A DNA stretch of 20,761 nt from an uncultured Eubacteriales bacterium (GCA_900540235.1 UQEY01000035.1:1-20761); one strand, 5' to 3'. Shown: positions 8,448 to 16,657, counted from the stretch's first letter. Notes: generated by a model from the sequence alone, not told the origin. A program made the numbers and translations.

Positions 8448-9557
8448 TCAAAACATTTCACTATATGAATTTGTCACATTTTTAAGCCTGCAAATCATAG
8501 AATACGAGCCGTCCGCCTGTTTAACAAGCTTTCGCCTATCCTCAACAACAAGGAACCTGCCCGATTTTGTTCTTACGCTGTAGCGTGAAACGGTTGTACT
8601 CTTGCCTTCATTTATCTGCTTTTTTATTTGGGCTTCAATAAATTTTGCTTCTCTGTCGCTCACAAAATCATCAAGCCTACCCTTGTGTTCTTCAAAAATA
8701 TGAGAGCGTGAAAAACCGAGAAATTTAATGAAATCTTCACTGACAATTTGAAGTTGCCAAACATCCTGCGTGTCCGTACAAAAGATTGGGTCGGGAAGAT
8801 TTTTGAACATCTCAACAAGCATATCCCTCATTTTATCCGCTTCTTCCTCAGCCTCTTTTATTTGGGTAATATCGGTTATCATTGCGTGGAAAATCGGGGT
8901 GTTGTCACTGTCATATTTTTGTATTGCGCAGTTAAATTTGCACCACCGGTACTCGCCTTTATGAACGATGGTTCTTATTTCCAAATCACATTCGCCGTCG
9001 GTTGCCATAGCCTTGCCGATAGCCTGAAAAACAATACTTTTGTCGTCGGGATGAATAAGTTCGTCAAGCCTGTAACTCTGCTTGTGATAAGCTTGCTTTG
9101 TTGTGCCGAAAATTCTGCACGCACCCTCATTAAGATACTGCGCTTCAATATGCATATCACTCGTAACCTTAAACAAACACACGCCGCCCGTTACAAGGTC
9201 GATAAGATAATTCATCTCTTTTGCCTTGTTGCGAAGCTGCTGCTGAAGCTTTTGCGACTTTGACACATCTGCAAGAGTAAGCTTGCAAAGACTCGAATTT
9301 TCATAATTTTGTCCGGTACAGTGAATAAAAATTTCGTCACCCTTTTTGTTTATAAACTCGGCGTCAAAATATACATAAGGCGAATTTTTCCTGCACAAAG
9401 CCTGCATTATATTTTCTCTGTAAATCGGCTTAATTATATCGTGCAAAAAGAGTTTGCCTTGCTTGATTTTTGATATATGTACACCGGTAAAATCGCAGAA
9501 ATGACTGTCGCAGTCAACTACTTTAAGTCCGTCTGCTTTATCAACAACGAGGTTCAT
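8448..9557 (-). CDS. Triple-PAS-domain protein without output domain
   Basis: A 369-residue (or 383-residue) cytoplasmic protein consisting of three PAS folds: about residues 1-98, 117-232 and 253-365, joined by charged helical linkers (QKLQQQLRNKAKEMN; EAEEEADKMRDML). The second PAS ends in a clear PAC motif (YRWCKFNCAIQ...HAMITDITQIKEAEEEA). No histidine kinase, GGDEF, EAL, helix-turn-helix or transmembrane segment is present, so the signal and the partner are unknown. The first ATG is at 9557 with only GAGG eight bases upstream. The reading frame stays open further upstream, and a full AGGAGG lies eight bases before an in-frame ATT at 9597-9599. That start would add 14 residues (IYSLSDDEVYEVEF) that look like native PAS sequence. 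The gene ends 20 bases before a dispersed repeat, so loss of a C-terminal output domain is possible. Confidence 0.85.
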   Translation of the reverse strand: MNLVVDKADGLKVVDCDSHFCDFTGVHISKIKQGKLFLHDIIKPIYRENIMQALCRKNSPYVYFDAEFINKKGDEIFIHCTGQNYENSSLCKLTLADVSKSQKLQQQLRNKAKEMNYLIDLVTGGVCLFKVTSDMHIEAQYLNEGACRIFGTTKQAYHKQSYRLDELIHPDDKSIVFQAIGKAMATDGECDLEIRTIVHKGEYRWCKFNCAIQKYDSDNTPIFHAMITDITQIKEAEEEADKMRDMLVEMFKNLPDPIFCTDTQDVWQLQIVSEDFIKFLGFSRSHIFEEHKGRLDDFVSDREAKFIEAQIKKQINEGKSTTVSRYSVRTKSGRFLVVEDRRKLVKQADGSYSMICRLKNVTNSYSEMF

Positions 9558-9596
9558 AAACTCAACCTCGTAAACTTCATCATCGCTTAAACTATA

Positions 9597-9613
9597 AATC
9601 TCTCTCTCCTCCT
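9597..9613 (-). promoter_or_regulatory. Strong ribosome binding site facing an ATT codon
   Basis: On the minus strand AAAGGAGG (AGGAGG at 9613-9608) lies eight bases before an in-frame ATT (9599-9597). The next in-frame ATG is 42 bases further on, too far for this site to serve. An in-frame TAA upstream and the lack of ATG, GTG or TTG between rule out other standard starts in this frame before 9557. The site therefore suggests ATT initiation of the PAS gene. Confidence 0.5.
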
Positions 9614-9629
9614 TTAAAATATTTTATGT

Positions 9630-9707
9630 ATTATACAAAGTGCGTAAAAATCACTGTGTCATATCTTTCCAAATAACAATTATATCATAAATTGTGGTGA
9701 CAATGAA
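9630..9707 (-). promoter_or_regulatory. Candidate promoters of the PAS protein gene
   Basis: Two minus-strand TATAAT boxes are present. One is at 9684-9679 with a weak -35 TTCATT (9707-9702) at 17-base spacing. The other is at 9635-9630, directly preceded by TG but with no recognisable -35. Either would transcribe the PAS gene. The sequence alone does not choose between them. Confidence 0.35.
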
Positions 9708-9871
9708 TATGATTTGTAAACTTTTATTAAATTTTGTGATTTTTTTAACATATTTTTTTATATAAAAATATTAATTTACTATAGGAAAACGAACTTCTTT
9801 GTGTTAAAATAGAAATGTATATTATATACATCAAGATATTTCTTTAATGATGACCAAAGGAGAACAATAAT
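9708..9871 (+). promoter_or_regulatory. purL leader: extended -10 and TSS-overlapping inverted repeat
   Basis: This very AT-rich divergent region holds no gene. For purL the best promoter candidate is an extended -10, TGTTAAAAT (9802-9810), without a good -35. The predicted transcription start falls in a perfect 7-base inverted repeat, ATGTATA-tta-TATACAT (9815-9831), which could be an operator. One PurBox-like ACGAACTT string (9789-9796) lies just upstream, but the paired box usual for Bacillus PurR is missing. The ribosome binding site is AAAGGAG (9856-9862), nine bases before the start. No purine riboswitch fits in the roughly 55-base leader. Confidence 0.35.
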
Positions 9872-12800
9872 ATGTCAAAAGTTTTTCGTATTTTTGTTGA
9901 AAAGAAAAAGGGAAACGACATTGAAGCGGGACAAACTCTTGCAGATTTGCGTGACAATGTAGGTCTTAGCACGCTTGAAGATTTGAGGGTGATAAATCGT
10001 TATTACGCTCAGGGTTTGAGCGAGGAAGAATTTGACCTTGCGGTAAAGCAAATTTTGTCCGAGCCTAACCTCGACAATGTTTACACCAATCTTTCAATAC
10101 CTGACGATTACAGATATTTTGCAACCGAATTTTTGCCGGGTCAGTATGACCAAAGAGCCGATTCGGCAGCACAATGTATTCAGCTTCTTACAGCAGGTGA
10201 AAGACCTATGGTTCAGTATGCCAAAATCATTGCTGTTAAAGGCGACATTACCGACGAAGAATTTGAAAAAATTAAGCATTACATAATCAACCCTGTTGAA
10301 TCAAGGCTTGCTTCTTTTGATATGCCTCAATCACTCGACATCAAGTCGAATGTTCCGTCGGATATTGCAAGAATTGACGGTTTTATCAATATGAGCGACG
10401 ACGAAATTAAGGCTTATCATCAGTCAATGGGTTTTGCCATGAGTGTTGCGGACCTTTGCTGGGTAAGAGATTATTTTGCCAAGGACGAAAACAGAAACCC
10501 AAGCCTTACAGAGCTTAAAGTTATTGACACTTATTGGTCGGACCACTGCCGCCACACCACTTTTGCAACCGAGCTTGACGAAATCAAGATTGACGAGGGC
10601 AAATATACCGAAGCTATCAACAAAGCGCTTGAACAGTATTTTGATATAAGAAAAGAAGTTTACGGCGACAGAGATAAAATCGTTTGCCTTATGGATATGG
10701 CTTGCATCGGCACTAAGGTGCTCAAAAAGCGTGGCTATGTTACAAACCTTGACGAAAGCGAAGAAATTAACGCTTGTTCAATCGAAGTGCCTGTTGTTAT
10801 TGACGGCAAAACAGAGCAATGGCTCGTTCAGTTTAAAAACGAAACTCACAACCACCCAACTGAAATTGAGCCTTTCGGCGGTGCGGCTACCTGCCTCGGC
10901 GGTGCTATTCGTGACCCGCTTTCAGGCAGAGCATATGTTTATCAGGCTATGCGTGTTACCGGTTCCGGCGACCCAACTACTCCTTTTGAAGAAACACTTG
11001 ATGCAAAATTACCTCAAAGCAAGATTACAACCGGTGCTGCCGCAGGTTATTCAAGCTACGGCAACCAGATAGGTCTTGCAACAGGTCAGGTTACAGAGCT
11101 TTACGATGAGGGCTATGTAGCTAAAAGAATGGAAATCGGCGCTGTTATCGGTGCTTCACCTAAAGATAATGTTAAAAGAGAATGTCCGCAGGACGGTGAT
11201 ATCATCGTTCTTCTCGGCGGCAGAACCGGTCGTGACGGCTGCGGCGGTGCGACAGGTTCATCAAAAGCTCACAATTCGTCATCAATCGAAACCTGCGGCG
11301 CAGAAGTGCAAAAAGGTAATCCGCCTACCGAGCGCAAAATTCAGCGTTTGTTCCGCAAGGCTGAGGTAGCAAAGATGATTAAGCGTTGCAACGACTTTGG
11401 TGCAGGCGGCGTTTCCGTTGCTATCGGCGAACTTGCAGACGGTCTTAAAATCGACCTTGACAAAGTTCCTAAAAAATATGACGGTCTTGACGGTACCGAA
11501 CTTGCCATTTCGGAATCGCAGGAAAGAATGGCAGTTGTGCTTGACAAAAACGATGTTGACAAGTTTATTGCTCTTTCAAACGAGGAAAACCTTGAAGCTA
11601 CTCCTGTTGCAATAGTTACAAACGAAAACAGACTTGAAATGACATGGAGAGGCGACAAGATTGTTGACCTCAGCCGTGACTTCCTCAACACCAACGGTGT
11701 AACTCAGCACGCTAATGTTGAAATCACCGCCGTTGACGAAAACAACAATTACAGAAATCAAGTGCCTGTTGTACTTTCGGACCTTTCACTTTCAGAAGCG
11801 CTCAAAGCCAACCTTTCCCGTTTGGAAGTTTGCAGTCAAAAGGGTCTTGTTGAAAGATTTGACTCATCAATCGGAGCTTCAACCGTACTTATGCCATACG
11901 CCGGCAAATATCAGCTTACTCCTGAAGAAGCTATGGTTGCAAAAATTCCTCTCCTTGAGGGTGAAACAGACACGGCAACAGTAATGGCTTATGGCTTTAT
12001 TCCTAAGCTTTCACGCTGGTCACCGTTCCACTCTGCCGCTTTCGCAGTTTCGGAATCACTTGCTAAACTTGCAGTTGTCGGTTGCGACCCGTCACAGGCA
12101 AGACTCACTTTCCAAGAATATTTTGAAAGACTTAATGATACCCCGTCCCGTTGGGGCAAACCTACAGCCGCACTTCTCGGTGCACTCACCGCTCAGGTTG
12201 GTTACAAGTGCCCGTCAATCGGCGGTAAAGACTCAATGAGCGGCAGCTTTAACGACCTTGATGTTCCGCCTACTCTTGTTTCATTTGCGGTTGGTATGAG
12301 CGAAGCTTCAAAGACTGTTTCCGCTCAGTTTAAGCGTATCAATTCTACAGTTAAACTCCTCGAACTTCCTGTTGACGAGGAAACCGGTTTGCCTGATTAT
12401 GACAAGGCTATGGCTCTTATGGTCAGCGTATACGAGGGCATAAGAAACGGTAAAATTCTTTCTGCTTCAGTTATAAAAGAGGGCGGTTCTGCCGCTTGCG
12501 TATGCAAAATGGCATTCGGTAACAAGTTCGGCTTCACATTCGCCCAAGGTCTTGACAAAGAAACTTTGTTTGCCCCTAAGGAAGCTTCATTTGTTGTTGA
12601 ACTTGCAGATGAAAACGCATATGACGGCATAGTTCTCGGCAAAACAAACGACAACGGTGTATTTATCATTGACGGTGAAGTTCAAACTGTTGACGAACTC
12701 ATCGGCGCTTGGTGTTCAAAGCTTGAAAAAGTATTTGCTACAGATTCAGGCAAGAAAGCTAAGATGCCGTATGATATTCCGCTTTATAAAGAGCGTTCAA

Positions 12801-13624
12801 TTTTCGTTGCCAAAAACAAAGTTGCCAAACCAAAGGTATTTATTCCTGCGTTCCCGGGCACTAACTGCGAAGTTGACTCGGCAAGAGCATTTGAAAAAGC
12901 AGGTGCACAAGCTAATATTCTTGTTGTTAACAACCTTTCGTCTTCAGCTATTAACGAAACAATCGACAAAATGGTAGAAGAGATTGAAAAGTCACAAATC
13001 ATTATGCTTCCTGGCGGTTTCTCCGGCGGTGACGAACCGGAAGGTTCGGGTAAATTTATCGCAACAACCTTTAGAAACCCAAAGGTTAAGGAAGCGGTTA
13101 CAAAACTTCTCAACAACCGTGACGGTTTGATGCTCGGCATCTGCAACGGTTTCCAAGCACTTATCAAGCTCGGTCTTGTTCCTTACGGTGAAATTAAAGA
13201 AATCAACGAAAACGACCCTACCCTTACATTCAACACAATCGGCAGGCATATTTCATCAATGGCTTACACAAGAGTTACAAGCGTTAAATCTCCTTGGTTT
13301 AGCAGCGTAATTGCGGGCGATGTTTTTGCAGTACCTATCAGCCACGGTGAGGGCAGATTTGTTGCAAACGACGAAGTTATGAAAAAGCTTATTGAAAACG
13401 GTCAGGTTGCTACTCAATATGTCAACATTGACGGTATCCCTGTAAGCGATATGCCGTTTAACCCTAACGGTTCTGTTTGTGCAGTTGAGGGTATCACATC
13501 TCCTGACGGCAGAGTTTTGGGTAAAATGGGTCATGTTGAAAGAAAGGGCAACAACCTTTACGCTAATGTTCCGTTTGAAAAGGATATGAAAATCTTTGAA
13601 AGCGGCGTAAATTACTTTAAATAA
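9872..13624 (+). CDS. purL: Phosphoribosylformylglycinamidine synthase, single-chain
   Basis: A 1250-residue FGAM synthase. It converts FGAR, ATP and glutamine to FGAM in the fourth step of de novo purine synthesis, in the cytoplasm. The N-terminal PurS-like and linker regions lead to the signature SDHCRHTTF (about 222-230), then ETHNHPTEIEPFGG (from 324) of the first AIRS-type ATP-binding half. The second half contains GGKDSMSG (from 784). The C-terminal class I glutamine amidotransferase has LPGGFSGGDEPEGSGKF, the nucleophile Cys1091 in GICNGFQ, and the His1158/Glu1160 pair in ISHGEGRF, so all catalytic residues are present. The length fits the single-polypeptide clostridial/streptococcal type that needs no separate PurS and PurQ. 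No other pur gene lies in the window. Confidence 0.97.
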   Translation: MSKVFRIFVEKKKGNDIEAGQTLADLRDNVGLSTLEDLRVINRYYAQGLSEEEFDLAVKQILSEPNLDNVYTNLSIPDDYRYFATEFLPGQYDQRADSAAQCIQLLTAGERPMVQYAKIIAVKGDITDEEFEKIKHYIINPVESRLASFDMPQSLDIKSNVPSDIARIDGFINMSDDEIKAYHQSMGFAMSVADLCWVRDYFAKDENRNPSLTELKVIDTYWSDHCRHTTFATELDEIKIDEGKYTEAINKALEQYFDIRKEVYGDRDKIVCLMDMACIGTKVLKKRGYVTNLDESEEINACSIEVPVVIDGKTEQWLVQFKNETHNHPTEIEPFGGAATCLGGAIRDPLSGRAYVYQAMRVTGSGDPTTPFEETLDAKLPQSKITTGAAAGYSSYGNQIGLATGQVTELYDEGYVAKRMEIGAVIGASPKDNVKRECPQDGDIIVLLGGRTGRDGCGGATGSSKAHNSSSIETCGAEVQKGNPPTERKIQRLFRKAEVAKMIKRCNDFGAGGVSVAIGELADGLKIDLDKVPKKYDGLDGTELAISESQERMAVVLDKNDVDKFIALSNEENLEATPVAIVTNENRLEMTWRGDKIVDLSRDFLNTNGVTQHANVEITAVDENNNYRNQVPVVLSDLSLSEALKANLSRLEVCSQKGLVERFDSSIGASTVLMPYAGKYQLTPEEAMVAKIPLLEGETDTATVMAYGFIPKLSRWSPFHSAAFAVSESLAKLAVVGCDPSQARLTFQEYFERLNDTPSRWGKPTAALLGALTAQVGYKCPSIGGKDSMSGSFNDLDVPPTLVSFAVGMSEASKTVSAQFKRINSTVKLLELPVDEETGLPDYDKAMALMVSVYEGIRNGKILSASVIKEGGSAACVCKMAFGNKFGFTFAQGLDKETLFAPKEASFVVELADENAYDGIVLGKTNDNGVFIIDGEVQTVDELIGAWCSKLEKVFATDSGKKAKMPYDIPLYKERSIFVAKNKVAKPKVFIPAFPGTNCEVDSARAFEKAGAQANILVVNNLSSSAINETIDKMVEEIEKSQIIMLPGGFSGGDEPEGSGKFIATTFRNPKVKEAVTKLLNNRDGLMLGICNGFQALIKLGLVPYGEIKEINENDPTLTFNTIGRHISSMAYTRVTSVKSPWFSSVIAGDVFAVPISHGEGRFVANDEVMKKLIENGQVATQYVNIDGIPVSDMPFNPNGSVCAVEGITSPDGRVLGKMGHVERKGNNLYANVPFEKDMKIFESGVNYFK

Positions 13625-13629
13625 AATAT

Positions 13630-13657
13630 TTTTCGTGTGGGAGAACTTGTTTCTCCC
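13630..13657 (+). other. Intergenic hairpin between purL and the PGM-like gene
   Basis: GGGAGAA (13639-13645), loop CTTGT and TTCTCCC (13651-13657) form a perfect 7-base stem with no T-run after it, so it is at most a weak terminator or an RNA-processing or stability element. The 16 bases at its left side (13630-13645) match 14927-14942, the start of another hairpin between the next two genes, at 14 positions. Both may belong to one repeat family. Confidence 0.5.
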
Positions 13658-13686
13658 TGCGATTTCAATATTGAAAGGAAAAAAAT

Positions 13687-14895
13687 ATGAAATATGTAGT
13701 TGTTTTATACGACGGTATGGCTGACTATCCCGTACCGGCACTCGGCGGCAAAACACCTATGATGTGTGCAAAAAAGCCTAATATGGACTTTCTTGCAAAA
13801 AGAGCCGAGGTAGGTCTTATCAAAACAGTGGCAGACGGTTTAAAGCCGGGTTCCGATGTTGCAAATATGAGCGTTTTGGGCTTTGACCCTATGAAGTATT
13901 ACACCGGCAGGAGTCCGCTTGAAGCTGCATCTATCGGCATTGATATGAAGCCGACTGATGTATCGCTTCGTACAAATCTTGTTACTCTTTCCGAGGACGA
14001 CCTTCCATACGAGCAAAAGACTATTGAGGATTACTGCGCCGACGATATTTCAAGCGAAGAAGCAGAAATTCTCATCAAATACATTGACGAAAAGCTTGGA
14101 AACGACGAATTCAAGTTTTATCCGGGTGTTTCTTACCGTCACTGCCTTATTTGGAATAACGGCACAACCGACCTTGGCAAAATGACGCCTCCTCACGACA
14201 TTACAGGCAAGGTTATTACAGAATATCTTTCAACAAGCGAAAATGCAAAACCTCTTATTGAAATGATGAAAAAAAGTTACGATTTGCTCAAAGACCACCC
14301 TGTTAACATTGCAAGAAAGAAAGCAGGCAAAAGACCTGCAAATTCAATCTGGCTTTGGGGCGAGGGCAAAAGACCTGCTCTTTCACCGTTTGAAGAAATT
14401 TACGGCATCAAAGGCGCTGTTGTTTCTGCCGTTGACCTTATTAAAGGTATCGGCGGCTGCGCAAAAATGGAAGTTGCCGAAGTTGAGGGTGCAACCGGTT
14501 ATATTGACACCAACTTTGAAGGCAAGGCAAAAGCGGCTCTTGACTGCTTAGAGAGAAACGACCTTGTTTACATCCACTTTGAAGCACCTGACGAATGCGG
14601 TCACAGAAACGAGCCTGAAAATAAGGTTAGAGCTATTGAACTTATTGACGAAAAAGTTCTTCCTATTCTTTTTGACGGTCTTAAAAAATATGACGACTAC
14701 AAAATTATGATTTTGCCTGACCATCCGACACCTATCGTTACACGCACTCACGCAAGTGACCCTGTGCCTTATCTTATTTATCATAAGGGCAATGAAATTG
14801 ACGGTGTTGACACAATTAATGAAGAAACCGCAAAGCAAACCGGCAACTTCATTGACCACGGTCCAAGCATTATGAAACATTTTTTGGAAGATTAG
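13687..14895 (+). CDS. Archaeal-type phosphoglycerate-mutase-like protein, probable homoserine kinase
   Basis: A 402-residue member of the alkaline-phosphatase/metalloenzyme superfamily, in the cofactor-independent phosphoglycerate mutase (ApgM) branch. Visible motifs are the metal-binding start VLYDGMADYP (Asp9), the GSDVANMSVLGFDP segment with the probable catalytic Ser56, YTGRSPLEAAS, WLWGEGKRP, HFEAPDECGH (His297, His306) and DHPTP (Asp345, His346). A subfamily of these proteins is proposed, and in Bacteroides genetically supported (recalled literature), to act as an alternative homoserine kinase for threonine synthesis. The next gene is metY, which uses O-acetylhomoserine and fits that role. 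Glycolytic mutase activity cannot be excluded. The ribosome binding site AAAGGAA (13674-13680) supports the ATG. It lies 62 bases after purL on the same strand. Confidence 0.85.
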   Translation: MKYVVVLYDGMADYPVPALGGKTPMMCAKKPNMDFLAKRAEVGLIKTVADGLKPGSDVANMSVLGFDPMKYYTGRSPLEAASIGIDMKPTDVSLRTNLVTLSEDDLPYEQKTIEDYCADDISSEEAEILIKYIDEKLGNDEFKFYPGVSYRHCLIWNNGTTDLGKMTPPHDITGKVITEYLSTSENAKPLIEMMKKSYDLLKDHPVNIARKKAGKRPANSIWLWGEGKRPALSPFEEIYGIKGAVVSAVDLIKGIGGCAKMEVAEVEGATGYIDTNFEGKAKAALDCLERNDLVYIHFEAPDECGHRNEPENKVRAIELIDEKVLPILFDGLKKYDDYKIMILPDHPTPIVTRTHASDPVPYLIYHKGNEIDGVDTINEETAKQTGNFIDHGPSIMKHFLED

Positions 14896-14926
14896 TATTA
14901 GTTTAAAGAAGTTTAGCTAATAAAAA

Positions 14927-14957
14927 TTTTCGTATGGGCGAATATCATCCGCCCGCC
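14927..14957 (+). repeat. Intergenic hairpin repeat before metY
   Basis: TTTTCGTATGGGCGAA (14927-14942) repeats the left side of the 13630-13657 hairpin with two mismatches. It leads into a stem GGGCG (14936-14940) with CGCCC (14950-14954). No T-run follows, so termination is unlikely. It lies 13 bases before the 27-base repeat copy B, forming another compact cluster of repeat fragments. Confidence 0.5.
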
Positions 14958-14969
14958 TAATAATGATAA

Positions 14970-14996
14970 CGGGTCGTCGAGGACGCCGACCCCTAC
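14970..14996. repeat. 27-base intergenic repeat, copy B
   Basis: A GC-rich stretch beginning CGGGTCGTCGAGG and ending GACCCCTAC. It is the inverted copy of 8401-8427 (25/27 identical). It lies in the 146-base gap between the PGM-like gene and metY. No promoter with good -35 and -10 boxes is visible beyond it, so metY may be read through from upstream. Confidence 0.75.
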
Positions 14997-15041
14997 AAAA
15001 ATCAAAATATAAACATATAAATAAGGGAAATATTATACATT

Positions 15042-16310
15042 ATGAAACAAGGAACTATTTGCGTACAGGGCGCATACCGCCCAAAAACCGGCGAACCGAG
15101 GGTTTTTCCGATTGTACAAAGCACAACTTTCAAATATGAATCAAGCGAGGAAATGGGTGACCTCTTTGATTTAAAAAAGAGCGGATATTTCTACTCTCGA
15201 CTTCAAAACCCGACAAATGACAAAGTTGCCGAAAAAATCACAATGCTTGAGGGCGGCGTTGCAGGTATGCTCACATCAAGCGGTCAATCGGCAAACTTTT
15301 ACGCTGTGCTCAACATTGCAGGCGCAGGTGACCACATTGTCAGTTCTTCTGCAATTTACGGCGGCACATTCAACCTTTTCAATGTTACTTTGCGCAAGCT
15401 CGGAATTGACTTTACTTTTGTAAGTCCGGACGCTACGGAAGAAGAAATTCAAGCTGCATTTAAACCAAACACAAAGGCTGTTTTCGGCGAAACTATTTCT
15501 AATCCGAGCCTTGACATTCTTGACATCGAGTGTTTTGCCAAGGTTGCTCACAGAAACGGTGTTCCTCTTATTGTTGATAACACTTTTGCAACGCCTATTA
15601 ATTGCAGAGTTTTTGAATGGGGCGCTGATATTGTTACTCATTCAACAACAAAATATATGGAGGGCCATGCTTCAACAGTTGGCGGTGTAATCGTTGACAG
15701 CGGCAATTTTGACTGGACGCAAAACGATAAATTCCCGGGTCTTACAACTCCGGACGAAAGTTATCACGGCATAACATATACCGACACTTTCGGCAAGGGT
15801 GCATACATCACAAAAGCTACTGTTCAGCTTATGCGTGACCTCGGTTCTATTCCGTCACCTCACGATGCCTTTTTGCTCAATGTCGGTTTAGAGTCGCTCC
15901 ATCTTCGTGTTGCACGCCACTGTGAAAATGCGAAAAAGGTGGCAGAGTATCTCAGCGGCAACGACAAAATCACTTGGGTAAACTGCCCAATGCTCAAAAC
16001 CGACAAGCAATATGCCAAGGCACAAAAATATATGCCAAACGGCACCTGCGGTGTTGTAAGCTTCGGCATTAAAGGCGGCAGAGCTGCAGCAACAAAGTTT
16101 ATGGATTCGCTTAAACTTGCAGCTATCGTTACTCATGTGGCAGACGCAAGAAGTTGCTGTTTGCATCCCGCTTCAACAACTCACCGTCAGCTTACCGACG
16201 CCCAGCTTGAAGAATGCGGAGTGAGCGCCGACCTTGTTCGTTTCAGTTGCGGCATTGAAGACAGTGAGGACATAATTGCCGATATTGAACAGGCACTTGC
16301 ACAAATCTAA
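15042..16310 (+). CDS. metY: O-acetylhomoserine sulfhydrylase (aminocarboxypropyltransferase)
   Basis: A 422-residue PLP enzyme of the Cys/Met metabolism family. It is expected to join O-acetylhomoserine with sulfide to give homocysteine and acetate, the direct sulfhydrylation route to methionine. Motifs are YSRLQNPTNDKVAEKITMLEGG near the N-terminus, SSGQSANFYAVLNIAGAGDHIVSS, the PLP-binding aspartate region VPLIVDNTFATP, and the Schiff-base Lys204 in STTKYMEGH. The tail contains TTHRQLTDAQLEECGV and VRFSCGIED, as usual for the family. The length and the 50-odd residue insertion after Lys204 (FDWTQNDKFPGLTTPDESYHG) fit MetY better than MetB or MetC. AAGGGA (15023-15028) is a rather distant ribosome binding site (13 bases). 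It is followed after 17 bases by the metal-sensor gene. Confidence 0.93.
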   Translation: MKQGTICVQGAYRPKTGEPRVFPIVQSTTFKYESSEEMGDLFDLKKSGYFYSRLQNPTNDKVAEKITMLEGGVAGMLTSSGQSANFYAVLNIAGAGDHIVSSSAIYGGTFNLFNVTLRKLGIDFTFVSPDATEEEIQAAFKPNTKAVFGETISNPSLDILDIECFAKVAHRNGVPLIVDNTFATPINCRVFEWGADIVTHSTTKYMEGHASTVGGVIVDSGNFDWTQNDKFPGLTTPDESYHGITYTDTFGKGAYITKATVQLMRDLGSIPSPHDAFLLNVGLESLHLRVARHCENAKKVAEYLSGNDKITWVNCPMLKTDKQYAKAQKYMPNGTCGVVSFGIKGGRAAATKFMDSLKLAAIVTHVADARSCCLHPASTTHRQLTDAQLEECGVSADLVRFSCGIEDSEDIIADIEQALAQI

Positions 16311-16327
16311 CTAAAAGGAGTGAAAGT

Positions 16328-16657
16328 ATGAGCGAAAAAGAAAATAATACTTCGCAAAATGTGGGTGAACACAAACATTCACACACTCATACTCATTCCC
16401 ACGCACACACAAAGGAAGTTACCAACCGCCTTGCACGGGCAATAGGTCATCTTCAAAAGGTCAAACAGATGGTTGAAAACGGCGAGGACTGCTCCGATGT
16501 GCTCATTCAGCTTGCGGCGGTTAAATCTGCGCTTAATAACACCGGCAAAGTTATCCTTAAAGACCACCTTGACCACTGCATTGTCCACGCAGTTGAGGAA
16601 GGTAACACCGAAATGCTTGAAGAACTTAACGAAGCTATTGACAAATTCATAAAATAA
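16328..16657 (+). CDS. CsoR/RcnR-family metal-sensing repressor with His-rich N-terminus
   Basis: A 109-residue all-helical DNA-binding repressor of the CsoR/RcnR (DUF156) family. It is expected to bind operator DNA as a tetramer and release it when a metal binds. The core starts at TNRLARAIGHLQKVKQMVE. The metal ligands Cys55 (EDCSD), His80 (KDHLD) and Cys84 (DHCIV) keep the family spacing of 25 and 4 residues. The N-terminal tail HKHSHTHTHSHAHTK has seven His at alternating positions 15-27. His23 lies 32 residues before Cys55, where the Ni/Co sensors InrS and RcnR have their fourth ligand. C-H-C alone would fit Cu(I) CsoR; with the His it fits a Ni(II)-type sensor. AAAGGAG (16314-16320) supports the start. 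It is cotranscribed with metY. No metal exporter is adjacent, so its target is unknown. Confidence 0.92.
   Translation: MSEKENNTSQNVGEHKHSHTHTHSHAHTKEVTNRLARAIGHLQKVKQMVENGEDCSDVLIQLAAVKSALNNTGKVILKDHLDHCIVHAVEEGNTEMLEELNEAIDKFIK

Noticed and set aside
8748..9263. 171-codon plus-strand frame opposite the PAS gene
   Set aside because: It is antisense to conserved PAS sequence, with unlike composition and no recognisable domain. I treat it as a shadow frame.
9786..9798. PurR-type PurBox upstream of purL
   Set aside because: Only one partial match (about 10 of 13 positions) is seen and no inverted partner, whereas Bacillus-type PurR sites come in pairs. It is not enough to call.
13625..13686. 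Terminator between purL and the PGM-like gene
   Set aside because: The hairpin is perfect but has no following T-run, so termination is not supported.
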